A DNA stretch of 64,000 bases from Choristoneura fumiferana (GCF_025370935.1 NC_133474.1:13389795-13453794); one strand, 5' to 3'; numbered from the stretch's first letter, positions 9,331 through 23,670 are shown. Numbers and translations are program-made. Notes: generated by a model not told the origin, from the sequence alone.

Positions 9331-11160
9331 CAATTATTAGGTGATTTGTATCCCGGGAACTACCTACCTAAGTGTTTTTCCTGGGTAAATTATTAATAGA
9401 TTAAGATGTTCGCTCACACGTAAAACCATTAGCAGGGGGAACAATTTTTATCTCCATTTTTACCAAATGTCAATTATTATAAATGATTCCGTCTAATCGA
9501 TCCGATTCACATCGGAAAGGAAAGAAATAAGAGTATAAAGTTGAAACTATTTAATTTAATTCTAAATCGGATTGTACTTCTCTTACCTCATCGGATTGTT
9601 CTTCTTGTAACTTCTCTTTTCTATTACCTGATGTAGGTAACCAATGTGATCAACAAAAGTCGCTTACAGTTTCTCGTGTAGAAGTGGGTAGTTGTCTTGC
9701 CTATCTCGCGCCGGAAGTCAAGAGTTAGCCCGAGGCTAATGCGTGTCCAGGACAACCTGTTTCTCGTTCGTTTTAACCTCTTCATTATATACATATGTAG
9801 TTCAAATACTTTTTACAGCATCGTATCACGACAATATCGTGTTTTAGTATCGATAATATTCTTACAACGAATTTCGTTTTTTTTTTTTTTATAAACACAT
9901 TAGCGACGGTTACATGTTGTAGAATTTTTCTCACGTTGGGACAGTTAGGTTATGTTAGATCGTAAAATCTATTACGTATTCGTACAGCACATACAATTGA
10001 CAGTGCTATGCTAAAAATATTTCTTAATTTAGTTACAGAACAAGAAGAGTAGGTAGTATTAGACTAGGTAGCAGGTTCAAAGCAAACTTGGAACAGTAAA
10101 TCACATCTGAATGGAGAAGTCTAAGGACCTCTAAATCCGTGTCACTCTCCAACTTTTCTATAGAACTGTTTCAAATGATTACACCAATCGATCTTAGAAA
10201 TAAATCTTAGAACAATATCCCAGAGAAAAATACGGTATTTCGTTAGTTTGGCCCGAAACAATTTTTGAATTGAAAAAAATAAATAAGTTCTTGATTAAGT
10301 TGTTGTAATTGCAATGCTGAAGTTTTCATCTGTTACTTTTGATAAATTGCTTTTTCTTCTTCTTCAAGAATATTTGTTATTTAGATTTCAGCTTTTCATC
10401 ATCCCCGAGTTATTTCAATCTCGACTAATAATACAGCTAAATATTTAGGTACTTGTGTACTCAATGATACAGGGAAGGCCGCGGCAGTACTTACCTACTT
10501 TTATTTTATGAGACTACCAACTCGCGTCTGCACACAATGGAGTCCGGCGAGAGGGGTCAATACCGGCGACTTTATTTACACAACATGGCTGGTTAGAGGG
10601 GGCTCTCATCTTGTACACACACTTGTAACAACCATCAATAAATTCAAAGAAGGCAAGAGTTTTATAAACATAAATATATCGAATAGATTTCTTATTTTGC
10701 TTGAGTACATATATTTTTGTGAAGTAGTTGGTGAAAATTTGGTGTCTGTGAATGGACACACTTATAAAAAAATTTGGCAGCATAATCTTAACTTACATAA
10801 GATCAAGTAGGGTAGAAAGGGCAACTGGAGAAGAGGATCAACATTCAACATAGCATTAGTACATTTTGCTGACTGTTGCGCAGAATATAATATCACTTAT
10901 ACCCCCTCTGAACCCAAGTAATTCTTTCTCCTCAAATATGTTTGTATCAGCAGTATTTACTTTTGTATGATATTGATTTCGATTCGATTCGACTTCGTAA
11001 TATGCGAATTAAAATTAATAAAAAGATCCAGTCTGATACGACTTTGTATAACCATTAACGCATAGTGCTATCTATTATTTGCTATATAATTAGGTATTGC
11101 GATATCCTATGAAAACCTCCTCTTCGCCATTCAGTTCTCGATGTAGCAACTAAATACCTA
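9331..11160. other. Intronic DNA, no gene recognised
   Basis: AT-rich, with a T run at 9879-9890. The overlapping 89-100-codon ORFs on both strands at 10508-10810 have no recognisable domain and are most likely chance. No structured repeat is apparent. Confidence 0.4.
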
Positions 11161-11164
11161 ATAA

Positions 11165-11480
11165 CTTTTTTTAGGGTTCCGTACCTCAAAAGGGAAAAAC
11201 TAAACCCTTTTAGGATTTGTGCGTCTGTCTGTCTATCACAGAAAATTTGCTCTGAAACTACTGGATCTATCGAGTTGAAATTTGGTACGTACACAAATGT
11301 AAGTTGGTGACCCAAAGATCTACATGTAACATAAATTTCAAACATGGCCCCCACTTTTTGGTGTAAATTAGAAAAAAAAAAATGGAAACTATCATGTCAC
11401 ATATCAAATGAACGGGCTTGCGAGTAGGTATCCCAAAATAAAGTTTTTTATAGTTTTAAAATTCATACTTTTGAAGTTAT
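11165..11480 (+). repeat. AGGGTTCCGTACC-type interspersed repeat
   Basis: Begins TTTTTTAGGGTTCCGTACCTC and includes a GTCTGTCTGTC segment and a TTGAAATTTGGTACGTACAC segment. This is the layout of a very common lepidopteran repeat, also present as fragments near 20.46, 27.3 and 43.5 kb. The right boundary is uncertain. It has no coding capacity. Confidence 0.6.
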
Positions 11481-12949
11481 TGAATAATATTGGCGACGAT
11501 TGACCTTCTGGTATTGGGAGGGTGCGAAGTACTAGGTGGGGGTAATGAAATCTATCGCAGCGCTCATAGTGGCCAAAACTAGAAATAGTTCTGGCTCTGG
11601 CATCTGTCATACTCATATGAATCTGTCATTAACAAAGCAATTTGTATAGACTTTAACTACCTAATTTCAGTAATAAATGTTTGTGTCATGATGCGAGCTT
11701 GAATTATTGAACACTGTCCCTGTTTTGTTCTTAATTCGTCTTACATCTCGGACATGTCCAGCAACAATTTTCCTTATGAAACGGTTAGTGGTTGAAATTT
11801 TATATTGAGTGATACTCACAAAACCGGTCTTCAAAATGATACTCATTTTGATCTGAAAGTGAAAACGATATTTAATTTATTACTAGCGATATAAGAACAA
11901 TTATATAATTTTACTATTATTCAAAGAAACCAATAAGATAGCTTTATCTTTTCGTTTTACAGTAAAAGTACAACTAAACATGAAGTAAACAAACCCTGAC
12001 ATAACGAAAATAAAACACACTTTTTGAAAAAAAAAATTACTTGTTTACCTCATTTAATTTTAATGACCAAAAATGAATTCACAACCTTTTGTCCACCCAA
12101 ATCACGATATCACAGTAATTTTGTATTATAAATTAAAACGTTATAGGTTTGATTTTGGTCACAATGTCGCGATGAAATTTCAAAACGTCAGAGCATCAGA
12201 GCCAAAAAAGTTGCGGACGCTAGGTGGCCAGAGCCAATAGTAACGTAACAAATAATGATAATCTACATATTTATTTATATTCATATGCGATGTTTGCTAT
12301 ACGGGATTTTCCACTCGCACTGCCATTACCATTTTGAAATAATACGTATTTGCTCTCCAATGTTCCGTGTTTTTTTTTACGTTAATCCTTATAATAATTG
12401 AAACGGTTGCTTCAAAAACATAAATGTAATACTTGAATCACGTGTAAAAAAGAAACACCGCGTTCATAATTTTAGTCACAATCTAACTTCTCTGCTTAAA
12501 CATTGTTATTGTTGTTTCCTTCTTGTAGGATAGTTTGTAGCTGCTAATGCACCACGCGAGCACTGCCCCGGAAGAAAACCATCTCGATTTCCTCCATTTT
12601 CTCGAAATTACTTTAGCATGGAGCTTGTTCAAGTAGTTACTTTTAAATCAGTTCATAAAATTAAAATGCAGCAGTTCATTTTTAATATAAAATCTTAAAG
12701 CCTTGATAATGTACTTTATAGTTCAACCGACTGACCGTCATAACTTTGTCGTAACACGGATTCATACCCATTAATTTATGTGAGAGAGTTAAGTTAAAAT
12801 CTGCAAAAGAAAACTTGGCGTATTGAAAGTTGACTTTGAACGCATCTATGAATTAATTTTAATTACAATATATGGAGATACTCTTAGTATATCATTTATT
12901 CACAACACAAGATACAAGAATATGATAGGCAACTAAATAAATAAAAACT
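11481..12949. other. Intronic DNA, no gene recognised
   Basis: AT-rich sequence with poly-A and poly-T runs. I see no exon, structural RNA or clear mobile element here. Confidence 0.4.
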
Positions 12950-13300
12950 ACATAAATACCTAACTATAAAAAGAAAACACCATCTAAGAGGCCCTCCTGC
13001 AGCATAGACCCCAACACACTGGCGGCATTACCTCTCTGTACAGTCAGAGAAATTCGCTGGGAGAAGTTTAGCGCCAGTTCTGGGGTCTCCTAACAAGGCC
13101 CCCATGAAGGCCCTCATGTCAGCCGACCAGGGACCCATTGTCTCCACTGCGAGCGCCACAAACTCATAGTCCTTTAAAAGAGAAGAGTATTTGCGGCCCT
13201 TGAGAACTTGGGCCTGGTCAGCTGCAGCCCCGGCTTGTGAGCGGGTTGTCTGAATGTGGGACTGCGCGAAAGTGTCGACACACGTTGCATCCCACACCAT
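12950..13300 (-). pseudogene. Frameshifted C-terminal fragment of a retroelement ORF
   Basis: The - strand encodes VWDATCVDTFAQSH, then KGRKYSSLLKDYEFVALAVETMGPW. This resembles the C-terminal region of a reverse-transcriptase-bearing element family common in invertebrate genomes, where WDATCVDTLAPSH...KYA...FVPFGVETLGPWGP is typical. After GDPRTGAK the reading continues in another frame as FSQRISLTVQRGNAAS, ending in a stop near 12970. A one- or two-base indel has therefore broken the ORF near 13065-13075. Everything upstream of VWDATC is missing, as in a 5'-truncated retroposed copy. The family name is uncertain. Confidence 0.65.
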
Positions 13301-13309
13301 TACAGCAAT

Positions 13310-15879
13310 TATAGTTAATATATTGAACTACCTACTTAGTTTGTGAGGAAAGTCCCCAATGCGCAATTGATGACACTCGTATGGATCGGTCCGTAAAATG
13401 GAATAGGTAATGTGTCTGGCTATGGTATGCAGTTGAGTGGGTATTACTTCTCCTTCTTGTATTGTAAGTGAGAAAATTCATCAAGATATTTGATATATGT
13501 TACTCAATCATGCCATATCGGATCGACGGATTTGGACAAAATTTGACAGACTGTTTAGAACCTGGATGAACACATAGGATACTTTAAAATCGATTAACGA
13601 ATTCCTCAAAGGCGAATTCGCACGATATCGCTTTTAAATATTAATATGAATAAATTTGTTGCGTAATTTTAAAGTCTAATAATAGTGTTAATATAAATAG
13701 ACTCATGATACGGTAAATTAAAGTCAGCATGGCCGCTAAACTTCTCTACCATTGTCCAAATGCACGCACAGCCTTATGCTACTGGCTCTGAACTATAATA
13801 ACGACCAGAGTTTTAATTATTGCGATGGTGGTTAACTTCACTGGCACTGCCTGATTGCGCTAACACATCGCGTGTTGAATTATTAATAAATAAACGAACG
13901 GATCGTGCGGGCTTTTGTCTTATAAATTAGGCAAAAACAACTGTCACATTAAAAAAATATGTTAAAACTCATTCCGCGAACTTCAGAATGGATGTATCCC
14001 TCAAGCAATATCTTTTAGGTGTACAACTTCGCATTAGTGTCGCCTTAAACGAATCAAATGTTAATGGTCTCTACTCTCTACTCTCCCTCATTAATTTTCA
14101 CTCCCTTCTGAAGAAACTTTAAATTTATCGGAACTTTGCTGAGTTGTAACATTTTGTTTTTTAGTTTTTTTTCTTTGATGACGACTGCATTTCGGGTGCC
14201 AGTACGTAGAGACAAACCACGAAATAGTCTCCTCAATGATAAAGACAAATGATACATGCGTAATAGTAAGTATCAATATGTGGCAAGTATTCCTGGCCAC
14301 AACAATGTTTCCTATATCAATCTAGGAAACATCGACGTGGATCGTGGATCGTGGTGTAGGTACTATCGATAGTATAGTTGTGACCCTAAAAAGAGCAATT
14401 CAATTAATAACAGTAGGTACTATTCAAAATAATAAAAAAATCCAGTTCTTTTATCTGCCATGCCAGAATCCGAAGCAGAATGAGAAACAGAAATATTTCA
14501 TTTCGGACCAAGCGGTTTTCTTGTGTTTATAATCATCTCCGAGCTTGCTGTTTGTATTCTCTGCGTTTACGAAATTTTGTTGACTTTGTTAATTAATCGT
14601 TTTGTATGCAGACAGGCGTAGTAGGGATAGTGTCGGCGTAGCTTTTTATTTTGGTAAATTAAAATTTATCAAAAATGAAGAGTTTGCCTGATTCTGGCAA
14701 CAAAGAACGAAGAAAGAAGAAGTTTATTAGGACCGTTAGAGTTGGGTAGATAGTTGATTTTTTATGGCGCGGCGAATGGGGAGCGCCAAGCGCAATGTCG
14801 TAGTAGATCGTCGCCAGTTTCAGTGTCATAGTTATACGTTATTGCTGCCAGCGGCAATCGCTTGCCGTTTTAATGGAACGTCGCAATAGACGGAACTCAT
14901 TCATTGACTAATAGCAATCTTGTCAGATTCCCGACACTACTATGCATTAAGCGGACCGATCGCGAACTTAATCGCCGGCCTCTCCTCGAAAAGGTGCAAA
15001 TTAATTACACTGATAGCTTTAAATCTCCTGCTCCGTTACCATTGAAAATGAGTCCATATTTCGTTGCGTCGATATCTTAATGGATCGCTGTTTGTACACG
15101 AATTTGTGCCCTAATTGATATTTGAAGGGATCTTCCTGTAATGCGTAATAAATTTTGTACTTACGCTGTTATTTTTATAGCGAGCATACTGAAATATGGG
15201 TTTAATAATACAAATATATTTTAAATATCTTTATTATTTGGTAAAAATAAGTTTCACGACATTAGAGGAATTCAATGTTTTATATATTTTCAGGTTTTAG
15301 AACCTTTATATTCTCGCCATAAAAGTTTTCTGGCTTCATTTACGATCAGCAATCTCGACGTCGGTGATATTCTGTTTCCGATAATTTGGAGCATCCACGA
15401 GGAAAGTGTGTTCTAAAACTATAGATTATTCTCATCCTTAAACCACATCCAGACTTCTTTGGTACAGCAGTAAAACTACCGGAATATATCCAGTTGAAAT
15501 CGTTGTACGAAAAACCATTGTTGTTCTTTTTATGTAGACATTGTATTGCTAATATCTCCAATTGGATCTCGCACAGCACAGTCCAAACAATTCCACTATA
15601 TATCCTGATATGATACATTAGTTATATAGGCACATTTTATCTTAACAGTACCGTAAATTCATTCGTCTTTTAAACATCTAGTAACTAGATTCTAGTTCAT
15701 AAATATGTAATTGGTTAAACATACCCGGCTTAAATAGTTAGTTGAGATCTGCAATTTCGAGCTATGTCTTGTACATGCCGAAATATTTGCACAAAGGAAA
15801 CCTTGTTAACCGCGATTTCGTAACCTATTTTCGATATTTAGACAACTTGGATATATTAATTTTCGATACTACCTACCTT
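13310..15879. other. Intronic DNA with one faint repeat relic
   Basis: Around 13500-13630, the segment with GGATTTGGACAAAATTTG and GGATGAACACATAGGATAC resembles a decayed interspersed repeat. Near 14313-14355 there are short direct repeats of GATCGTGG. No exon or RNA gene is supported. Confidence 0.4.
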
Positions 15880-16002
15880 AAAACCCTCCTCCCTAAAACC
15901 TACCCCTCCTAACTTAAAGGCCGGCAACGCACTTGTGACTCTTCTGGTGTTGCAGGTGTCCATCGGCGACGGTAATCGCTTACCATCAGGCATAAAAAAT
16001 AT
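15880..16002 (+). mobile_element. 5'-truncated LINE 3' tail
   Basis: The run GGCCGGCAACGCACTTGTG, then GGTGTTGCAGGTGTCCAT and CGGTAATCGCTTACCATCAGG, ending in an A-rich tail, is the familiar 3' end of an abundant lepidopteran non-LTR element. The order and the A-rich terminus put it on the + strand. Only the tail is present, so it is noncoding. Confidence 0.65.
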
Positions 16003-19000
16003 ATTTAGCTACGTCCCTTTTAAGTTACGTATAAGTTATAAAGTCAAAATGTTTCTTATTTATGCTACTTATGTAAAGATACGACTGTGTGTAACTTGAA
16101 ATCCCTAAACAACAGAGCGTTGCTTTTCGTTTTATCTGTTAAAGCTTTGTTTATCTTTCATGATTGTAATGTATACTCGGTGTTAAAGATGTTTTTGGTT
16201 CGGATTGTTCGTCGTGTTTGTAACAGTAGCAGCTACGCAGGGCTGTAGGGGTGGGCCGTCGCGCCAGTTCGCTGTGGCCCGCTCGACAACTGGCCGCGTC
16301 GCGCGCGCCTCTCCTGCTCTCGCCTTCCTTTACATGAATAATTGTTCCAATCAACATAAACCATGTGATTAGCAAATAATCCATATGCGTACATATGAGT
16401 GTGGTGATCTGTGGTAAAAGTGTGGGTGTTACATCCATAATTAATAACAGTTAGTGTGCCATGTGGTGAAAAACCGCCGGTGCCGCCAGCACGGGGATAT
16501 GGTCGACCCTTTGAAAATCTTCTGGGTTTTAACGAACAGCACTTATTTAGGTAAAATATCGCATGATGATCGCATTTTGTTTGTATTTTAATTATAAATA
16601 TGATTTTATTAAGCTTAAATGAGTGTGCATTATGATTAATGGCCTGGTCCGTTATATACTTAACATACAGCCTCGACACCCGCTGCTTACTATCCAAACT
16701 TTGTGAAATAAGGAACAAAGTTTGTGACACCAACTCGCAGTATACCTTGCTATATATCTTGCTGCTCACATCCGTAGCTGTGAATGTTTGTTTTACAGAG
16801 ATAGATTTGTTATGTAGCATTTGGCCGAATCTCCGTATCGTTTTTAAGACGTAGCGCGGTTTTATCTGTATTCGCATGGAGTGTGACAAGGTGGGTCATT
16901 TACGAATGTTTTATGGTCCATTTGGTTCTTGGTCCGCTGACCATTTTTCCTGTCCGCTGCGTCAAACAGTTAAACGGAGAATTTATATTGAAAACATAAT
17001 AATATATTTAATAGTAAAATCTAGAAACCTGATATTTACGTAACTGACTCGTCATTTGGTAAATTCAGTGACCCTGATCTGTGATTGCAAAAAACAGCTG
17101 AAGAACCTCTTCGTGTTCCTAATAAAAAATCTCAGCTAGTTAGTTGCTACGGCGCTTAAAAATACATATTTAAAGTTCGATTCAACATTGAATATTGGGA
17201 TAGTGTATCCTTATTTTGTGTGCGTATATATTACTTACGTTAATTAATACATGTGCAATAGGGGTTAAATAACGAACGCGTAATGAACACTCTCGTAGTA
17301 TTGAATCAATTTATCCACTGCGGTTCACCATACTCGTATTATGTTCGGTTTGTTTAGGCTAAAAATAACTCCTGTAATGCCGTTATTGTTTAGCATCTTT
17401 GTTAGGGTTCGTCAAAAGTATCGAGTCATTAAGCCCATTCGTGGTATTACCTTACGCCCATACTCGTGACCTCATCGCAAGAAAATTAATTAACGCTAAA
17501 TTCCACCGAACTTTTGCTTTAAGGCAATGCCTAATAAGGAAAAAAAACACTTAAGATTTATAGCGGAAATTATCCGTATCTACGCCTCCACTCTGACGGA
17601 AACTCACATTACTTATTTTGTAATACACCTCGAAATATTAAAAAAAAAACACAAAGAGGGCTTTAAATTAGTGATAAACAAGTACCCGGCGTCAAACGAA
17701 ATGGTTTGAGTGACTTTACAAACAGGAAATTAACTCTAAAATATGAAGCGGAACTGTCTAAACTTTACAAAAAATTTACCGAATGTAACCTTCAAAATTG
17801 TAATGCAAAATGTTCAGAGGTTTCCTTTGTATATTACCTTTGTGCAGAAACTTTGGCAAATTATCTTGGTCGTGGTTAGCTACGTGTAGAAGTTCAAATC
17901 ATTAGGAATTTAATTTAACGGAGTTGCTGAATGACGTAACTTGAAACTGAACTTTTCGGCGTCTTGGTACATCACACATTTTATGCTGCGGGGACTACTT
18001 ATGTACGAATGTGCGCTTGTACTGTACTTAATCAGTCTTTCAGTACGGCTCGTTTTTTCTTAAACGCAGTCCTTTGCATGAATTTACTATGATTTATTCT
18101 TCTTTGTATTGACACAGCTGAGGTTCTGACGAAAAGAAATCTAAATACTATAGCATTTTTCGCGGAAAAGTGTTAGGAAAGGTTTTTTTTTTGTACTGAA
18201 AGAGAAATTTGTAAGTATGTAAATGAGAAAGGTCCATTGAACGAATATTGGGAAACGGAGTATTCGATGCCCAAGCCCAAATAGCGGATTCAAATTTATG
18301 TTTGATTTACACATCTGTGACTAACCCGCATCGAATTAAGGGGCCAGACCCAGGTCCTTACTTACTTATATAATTTCGATTTTTCCTTTTTAATGGTATA
18401 TCACGTATTTTTGTGGTCAAAAAAACATTAAACACGAGAATTAAAGTTAAGCCGAACATTAGATGTCATTTATTTTTTATCTTCGTAGTTATAAAAGTTT
18501 AATTTTGCGTGTTTCCAACCGTAAAGTTTTGCCTTGTTTGTCTTTATAGTAGGGTACGAAAGAGCCCTATAATAATTATTTATTTTATAGGCTTGCTCCA
18601 AAAGTTTTATAATTAGCCTTGTGTATAGTATATTTTACAAGGGTAAAAAGGTTACTGTAAAAACATCTGCCTCGCTGATCTAAATTCCTCACTTTCCACT
18701 TGGAGTAGTTTGTTCGACCCTTAACGCGTCTACGTCTACTTTGATAAAATTGTAAACGTTTAGGTTATATTGAGATTGCAATAAAACGTTGCATCAGATT
18801 GCAGCTAGCACACCTGCGGCCGCGAGGCGTCGCCAGCTGAGCTGAGATAAGGCGGTAACTCAATCCCGAGTGCTCGAAAATGTAATCGACGCAGCTCCTG
18901 TCCCAGTACAATCAGCCAATCCACATCTAGCCGAACCCACTTATACTAATGCGTCCCATTGAAACGACCGCACTACAATTGTTGCTAACGAGTAGGTTTT

Positions 19001-19785
19001 GTTTGCAAAGTGCGTGCGAGTTAGTTGAGCCACCGTATCTGTTTCCTAAATCGGCCAAAGATTTGTGGAGTACGAGGAAGTAAATAAGAGTTATTTGTAT
19101 CTTTGATTATTTGCAGGGATTGGGCACAATCACAAGTTAGGTATTGGTGGGTTATGAACGTATCGTGAAAAGACGGAAAATATTATTTTTTCTTGCAAAA
19201 TTTGTACCTACAGATACCTTTAGACTTAGATCCTATAGGTATGTTGATTTAATTATTGTTAATTTAAAAAAGAAGAATAACAAAATCCTCCTGTGTAAAT
19301 AATTTCATTTGAGCACATGTATAGTATCAAAGCTGAGCTCGAATTTCTCGAGATCTCTTCACATTGTTTGTTTGCCTGTCGAGCAATTCGTCTTTTTTAT
19401 CCTGCGAGAAAAAACTGGGGTGTTAAGTTTTCTATCTTGTCGTCTCTTTGTGGCATCTTGAAAAAAAGACGAAGCGATTTCAAACCGCTTTTGTGCTTTT
19501 ATGTCAGTTTTTAGCTAGTTTCGATGCATGTTTCTTTCAGATAAACTTGTGATATATGTAGAGCGAAACTTCAAATTAGAGCTTTATTTAACAAGATTCG
19601 TTGGCGATCTTCGTCGCAGCGGTTGCCCGGTTCTGTGATGACAGTAATTGAACAAAACTTTATATCAGCTCACACTATGTTAAGTTATGTATATTTTGTA
19701 TATTAGTCCAGAATATTGAATTTTAAAATTCTACTTGATTCTATAATTTATTTTAACTATGTATGATTTAACCTTGCAATTGATA
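16003..19785. other. Intronic DNA with two GC-richer patches, no gene recognised
   Basis: A GC-rich patch at about 16230-16330 and another at about 18805-18910 stand out against AT-rich surroundings and could be conserved noncoding sequence. The 218-codon - strand ORF at 16233-16889 shows no domain and no codon-like regularity, so I treat it as chance. Nothing else is supported. Confidence 0.4.
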
Positions 19786-20012
19786 AGGTACCCGTGTGGT
19801 GTCGGGTTAGAATTACACCTTTCCATTTCTTCCGTGGATGTCGTAAAAGGCGACTGAGGATATAGGTATACTATTAACGGGTCACTATTGTACCGTTTTT
19901 GTCAAACTTAAAACCTAAAATTGCTAAAAGTGGCTCCGAAGTGGTAACGTTTCATGTGCTCTGCCTACCCCATTTGAGAATACAGGCGTGATGTTTGTGT
20001 GTGTGTGTGTGA
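19786..20012 (+). mobile_element. LINE 3' tail ending in a (TG)n tract
   Basis: Contains CACCTTTCCATTTCTTCCGT, GGATGTCGTAAAAGGCGACT and TGCCTACCCCATTTGAGAAT, then GGCGTGATGTTTG and a pure TG run (about 19993-20010). This is a well-known lepidopteran LINE 3' end that terminates in a TG microsatellite. It is 5'-truncated and noncoding. Confidence 0.7.
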
Positions 20013-23000
20013 TATAGGTACCTACTTGTATTTTGGCATAGTAGTTTTATTTTAGTTTGGAATGGAAGTGTGCTATTAGGTGTTATGTAACAAATTACCT
20101 CTAGTTTTCTCAAATTAAAGCACCTATAAAGCACCTAAAACTAAATACTGAAAATATTTTCATGATTCCCAGTGTACTCGTAAGTATTCATCATTTATTT
20201 TTTAGAGCATGATATAAATATTCCTAGCTTCATTATAACCAAGTTAGCGAATCTATCTTGATATTACTTAATCATATTTTTATACTTCGTTTTCTGCCTG
20301 GATTCAGTATTGTCACTGAAACATATCTAATAATGCTTTTCTTCACAGTTGCGTGACGTATAATTCACGTGATAATAATAATGTTCCAACTTGTTATACG
20401 TTTGCTTACCCATTATTTTTCTGAAGATTTTTTCTTTTGGGGATTAGAAAATGGTTCTTTTATTTATTTCACTTTTGGAATTCTGTACCCAGAGTGTGGA
20501 TCGGGACCCTACTGCTAAATCTTCCTAGTCCGTCTGTCTAAATTCTATATTGAACTGTACCAGGTAGACACTTTTCATAGTGCACACACACACGACTTTG
20601 GCCGCTATAACAGCAAATAATTACATAAGGTCGTCTTCTAATAATAGTTGTTACACATAAAATAACCTTAAACACTATAAATAAAATTAAAGAAATAATA
20701 ATAATCATGACAATGTTCAGCGATAGAGAACGAATTCGACTTTCAATTATTGATCAATAAGCCAACGTTAAATAAAAACATATAAGACACCAAGATAAAT
20801 CAATCAATCAGTTCTTCAATGCTCGAAATTGTTGAAACTGTACCTAGAAATAGGGATACGTACGTAAAAAATTACAGTTATTAGTATGCAATAGCTGAAC
20901 CTTATTCATTACATTTGTTCGACAAGAGACCAATTATAACCACACGCTATTTAACGGAATACCATTGCGGTTTGGGAATATGTCACGTGAGGGTCCTAAT
21001 AATTGGTATTTGGCAGCCATCATTAGGAAAGCGTGTCAAGGAGCCGTCCGCGGCAAGCTTTCGCGTCGCGTTTTTGTGCGGGTCCAGTTTTGCACAGCTT
21101 GCATAACGTTCCCTATATCACCAAGTTCCTTTACGATACCAGTAAAACAACCGGCCACTGAATGCGAGGGTTCACCACACACGCTGGACCGATATTTGCT
21201 ATTTGTTGTTTTATTTTAGAAAATACTTGCAAGTAAAACGTTAAATATATATTTTTTGTGATAGGTTAATTCTTTAGTTGGGCGTGATATTGTATTCTAC
21301 AAAGGTATAGCTATGAGAGATTTGACGCTAATATATTACCGGTGTACTGCCGTTTCAGCAAAATATTTTTCGCCAATTTGCACTTCCCAATCACAAATCA
21401 AATTTCACTTCTACTTTCTTCGTACTATAAATGAGGCACGATTTGTGACTGGCTAGCCACGCTTGCTGAGTGCACAGTGCCCTCTTCTCGCCGCCTTGTC
21501 GTTGTTTATTTTACTTTTCCAAACGAACCTAAGCTGTTTACTCCTGCAGACCAATATACACTTCGTAAATGTGTTTGCTTGAAATCCGTAGAATTGCGCA
21601 AATGTGGTACGTGATACTTGAGAGCTTAGAGAGCTTTCTTTATATTAGTAAATTGTGTAATTTCAATAGTATTACCCATAGAAAACTAAAAGTATCTAAA
21701 ATAGCTGTTAAAGTGCTGTACGGTTGTAACAAATTAAATAAATCTCAGTTTTAATTCTGAGTCCTATGTTTTATACGAAGACGTACATCGTTCGCTACTA
21801 TCATCGTTATAAACCTCTTCTGCGCGGAGTTCCTTCTCCAAATTTCTATAACATTTGTCATATCCTTTGCCCACGTCACAATATTATTCGATTGCCTTCC
21901 CCTTGTGAGGTATTTCTATTCAGGAAATTGAGTTTTTGTCATGTATCAAAATGTATAGTTTATTGTTCCTTCTGTGGTATATATTAAGTTTAAAGTTTGT
22001 GTGTAAATTGAGAAACTTAAGAAGAATAAATATATTATATTTAACACGCGTGTAAGTTCTGACTTCCGTTATGTTTTTTTTTTCTTAATAAAAAAAAGGA
22101 ATCTTTTGTTGCCACAAAAATAACACATTAAAAAGGTTGAATACAAAATTAGGTTCTACGTAGTACAGTTTGTGTTCATAGCTCCAAACCTACTAGTACC
22201 CGTATTTATTTATATGCAAAGCGATTAGAAATACAGCGCTATCAGTAAGAAGAACTGTAATTTAACAAATTCTATGAATAGGTACACAAAAAATATGTGC
22301 ACATTAATATAAAACGAGGCTAAAAAGTCTCAGAAGAAATTCAAACCTCTTTATTCTTCTCATTACTAGTTTCAAGATTAGAAGCATCAGCAGCAGAAGG
22401 TGGGCCGTTGTGGTGCTCAAAATCTAAACACTCTCTTATTACCTTGGTGGTATAGTCGTGTGTAGATCCTTTTGAACACCGTAACCGCTCATCCGTTTCT
22501 GCTGCTGACTGTACCTACCTATTGTATTCATTGTCTTCAATAAATCGTTGATGTTTAAACTAGCTCCATATGTTGCGTACAATCGGGACAATACCACAAG
22601 ATCCGACCCAATGATACAAAGTGACAGGCATGCTATATTGTTACCGTGATTTACACCGTGTGTCGTTACTATTTCTGTGGGCGACCCCCGTAAACATGTC
22701 TTGTTTCCCGATTTACCTTTGTGTGGGACAATCTAGACGGAAGATTCCAATAGGGAACTCGTCTAAAGCGGTCCAGTGACACATCGGGGAGCGCCGGAAT
22801 CATACTCAGACCGCATAACTCCTACGGGAAATCAACATACGATTTCTGACGTTCAACTACGACTTTTGCTGTTAGTACCGATGCAATGCACAATAAAGGC
22901 AATTGTTTTTATTGTAACACCTTTGTGAGTTTATAGGATTTGTGAAGTTAGTCTAATGATAGAAATCAGAGAACTAAGAATAAGGGGTTCCTCTTTTGAT

Positions 23001-23664
23001 TAGTTCTGTGATAGAAGCCGATTTAGATGAAACTATTATTTCAAAATGTGCCTAAATAGGTTCTGTGCACGTAAAAGTAAAGAGTTTTAAGTTCTTGTGA
23101 TCAAAATATGGTCAAGAAGATAGTAGAATATTGGAACGTCTTTTTTACAATTATGCACAATCGAAAGGTATAAATAATGTCGTATTTAATATTAACAAAG
23201 TAAAAATGAGATAAGCTCACAATATTTCTCCTATATTTGCCAGGTGACACACTTAACCGTCCTTGGTGACACACTCTCGATGGTTAGAGATGTACTCAGT
23301 ACATACATCCAAAGCATCGAGCATTATGTAAATCATGCACTTTTAGTGAAAAATCTCCCGGGTAGTTTTCTTGGCAAATGTACACTGTATGTGGGCTATT
23401 GAGTGTTTCATATTCGGAGAAATTTATTATCAGCGTGTATGTTTAAAGCTTTAAAAGATACTGTCATTCTCACGAAAAAAATGTAATCAATCACTATCTA
23501 CTTATCAGTTGAGGTCATCTTGGCAAAACTTTTTGTAGGGAAAATTAGCGGTTGAGATTTTGAGGTTTTACTCCGATCCCGTGGGAATATCGAGATAAAA
23601 AGTAGCCTACATCTTATGTGTTATTCCGAAATATCATCAAAATTCATCCACTCGTTTTAGCGGC
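20013..23664. other. Intronic DNA with decayed repeats, no gene recognised
   Basis: A degraded copy of the AGGGTTCCGT family lies near 20475-20545. An A/T foldback is at 22070-22100. At 23540-23664 a repeat with GGGATAAAAAGTAGCC-like sequence (here GAGATAAAAAGTAGCCTAC) leads into the CA tract. A 58-codon - strand open stretch at 22341-22514 is described under findings. No RNA gene is seen. Confidence 0.4.
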
Positions 23665-23666
23665 GT

Positions 23667-23670
<4 letters not shown>

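Noticed and set aside
16233..16889. 218-codon - strand ORF
   Set aside because: No recognisable domain, biased composition that changes abruptly at the GC-rich patch, and no splice or promoter context. Long chance ORFs are expected in a 64-kb window.
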